Positions 55,149 to 55,337 of a stretch of 55,337 nucleotides of DNA are shown in pieces (position 1 is the stretch's first letter; every line of letters starts with the position of its first letter). The DNA comes from Candidatus Peregrinibacteria bacterium. GTDB lineage: Bacteria > Patescibacteriota > Gracilibacteria > CAIRYL01 > GCA-016699755. The stretch is taken from the NCBI GenBank assembly GCA_024762935.1, contig JANTGK010000005.1, positions 1-55,337 on the forward strand. The letters run 5' to 3'. A program made the position numbers and the translations under genes. The notes below the pieces were generated by a model. That model was not told the origin of the DNA, made no database searches, and was given only the letters and a program-made list of their open reading frames with translations.

Positions 55149-55337
55149 GAAGGTGAATATAGAATATAGAGAGGAGAGAATGTTGAATATAGATGAGAGG
55201 AAGGGGTGCCAATTTTTAATTTTGTAATGTGAAAATAATATCTAACTATAAATGTATAAAACACCAAAAATTCAGTTTTTTGCTCTTCCATCTGTGTATT
55301 GTTTCTTGCTGGTAGCTCATAAATTTGCAGCTTTGTA
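55149..55337. other. Window end, no gene recognised
   Basis: The first ~55 bases are purine-rich with two imperfect copies of a GAATATAGANGAGAGG-like unit. The rest shows no open frame of note. Confidence 0.4.

Noticed and set aside
1-55337. TGA = glycine code (code 25)
   Set aside because: Large genes such as fusA, guaB and the DUF2339 gene read through without in-frame TGA, and the TGA after the GT2 gene at 39405 is followed by another gene in a different frame.
1-55337. tRNA, tmRNA or riboswitch genes
   Set aside because: I scanned intergenic stretches for T-loop-like GTTCRANYC patterns and large conserved structures and found none I could support.

Overview
This is a low-GC (by eye roughly mid-30s percent), gene-dense bacterial chromosome segment with short intergenic spaces. 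There are no rRNA or tRNA genes and no integrase, transposase or phage genes. Housekeeping genes (fusA, guaB, murI, ddl, tmk, folD, folP, folK) sit among many envelope and glycan genes, a type IV pilin and several single-copy hypotheticals. TAA and TAG dominate as stops and TGA is rare: I count 33 TAA, 12 TAG and 2 TGA over 47 gene models. Shine-Dalgarno-like sites are weak or absent. This fits a Candidate Phyla Radiation (Patescibacteria) organism of the Peregrinibacteria/Gracilibacteria neighbourhood, but using the standard code, since long housekeeping genes contain no in-frame TGA. The lineage call is inference; no phylogenetic marker search was possible.

Layout. 1-820 is a GC-richer island: nested hairpins and a small HExxH peptidase gene flanked by a perfect 16-bp inverted repeat. 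955-6506 holds a FecR-domain surface protein, a UPF0251 regulator / small conserved protein / TehA-SLAC1 transporter cassette, a degenerate trypsin-fold protein and a SemiSWEET-like gene with a problematic start. 6558-16058 has rubrerythrin, murI, a giant DUF2339 membrane protein, a thrombospondin-type-3-repeat surface protein, an aminotransferase, a beta-CASP hydrolase and a tiny XapX gene. 16089-25401 holds a U32 tRNA-modification gene, a four-helix-bundle gene, folD, tmk, type IV pilin, a GT-C membrane protein, an SLH+S41 protease, folK and folP. Related GGAACAN heptamer repeats occur at three places in this block.

25437-30354 is the most system-like locus: a CotH-kinase protein fused to a beta-helix, divergent from a VTC (polyphosphate polymerase-type) protein and a DUF4956 membrane protein. 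30365-44493 is one long minus-strand glycan cluster: three membrane proteins (two GT-C-like), a UPF0104 flippase-like protein, two GT2 enzymes, an ATP-grasp enzyme, a HAD-methyltransferase fusion, a Gfo/Idh dehydrogenase, a DegT aminotransferase, a UDP-GlcNAc 2-epimerase-like enzyme, GtrA and an FAD oxidoreductase. Together they could make an amino sugar and attach it to a lipid carrier or surface polymer. 44498-55148 holds divergent guaB/fusA, a gene broken over three frames, HupE, ddl, two membrane-anchored thioredoxin-fold proteins, a WecA/MraY-type transferase and a ferredoxin-NADP reductase-like flavoprotein.

Several genes (the SemiSWEET, the first DsbA-like protein and the WecA-like protein) have convincing N-termini with no ATG, GTG or TTG in frame. 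That suggests rare start codons, point or indel errors, or mutation.
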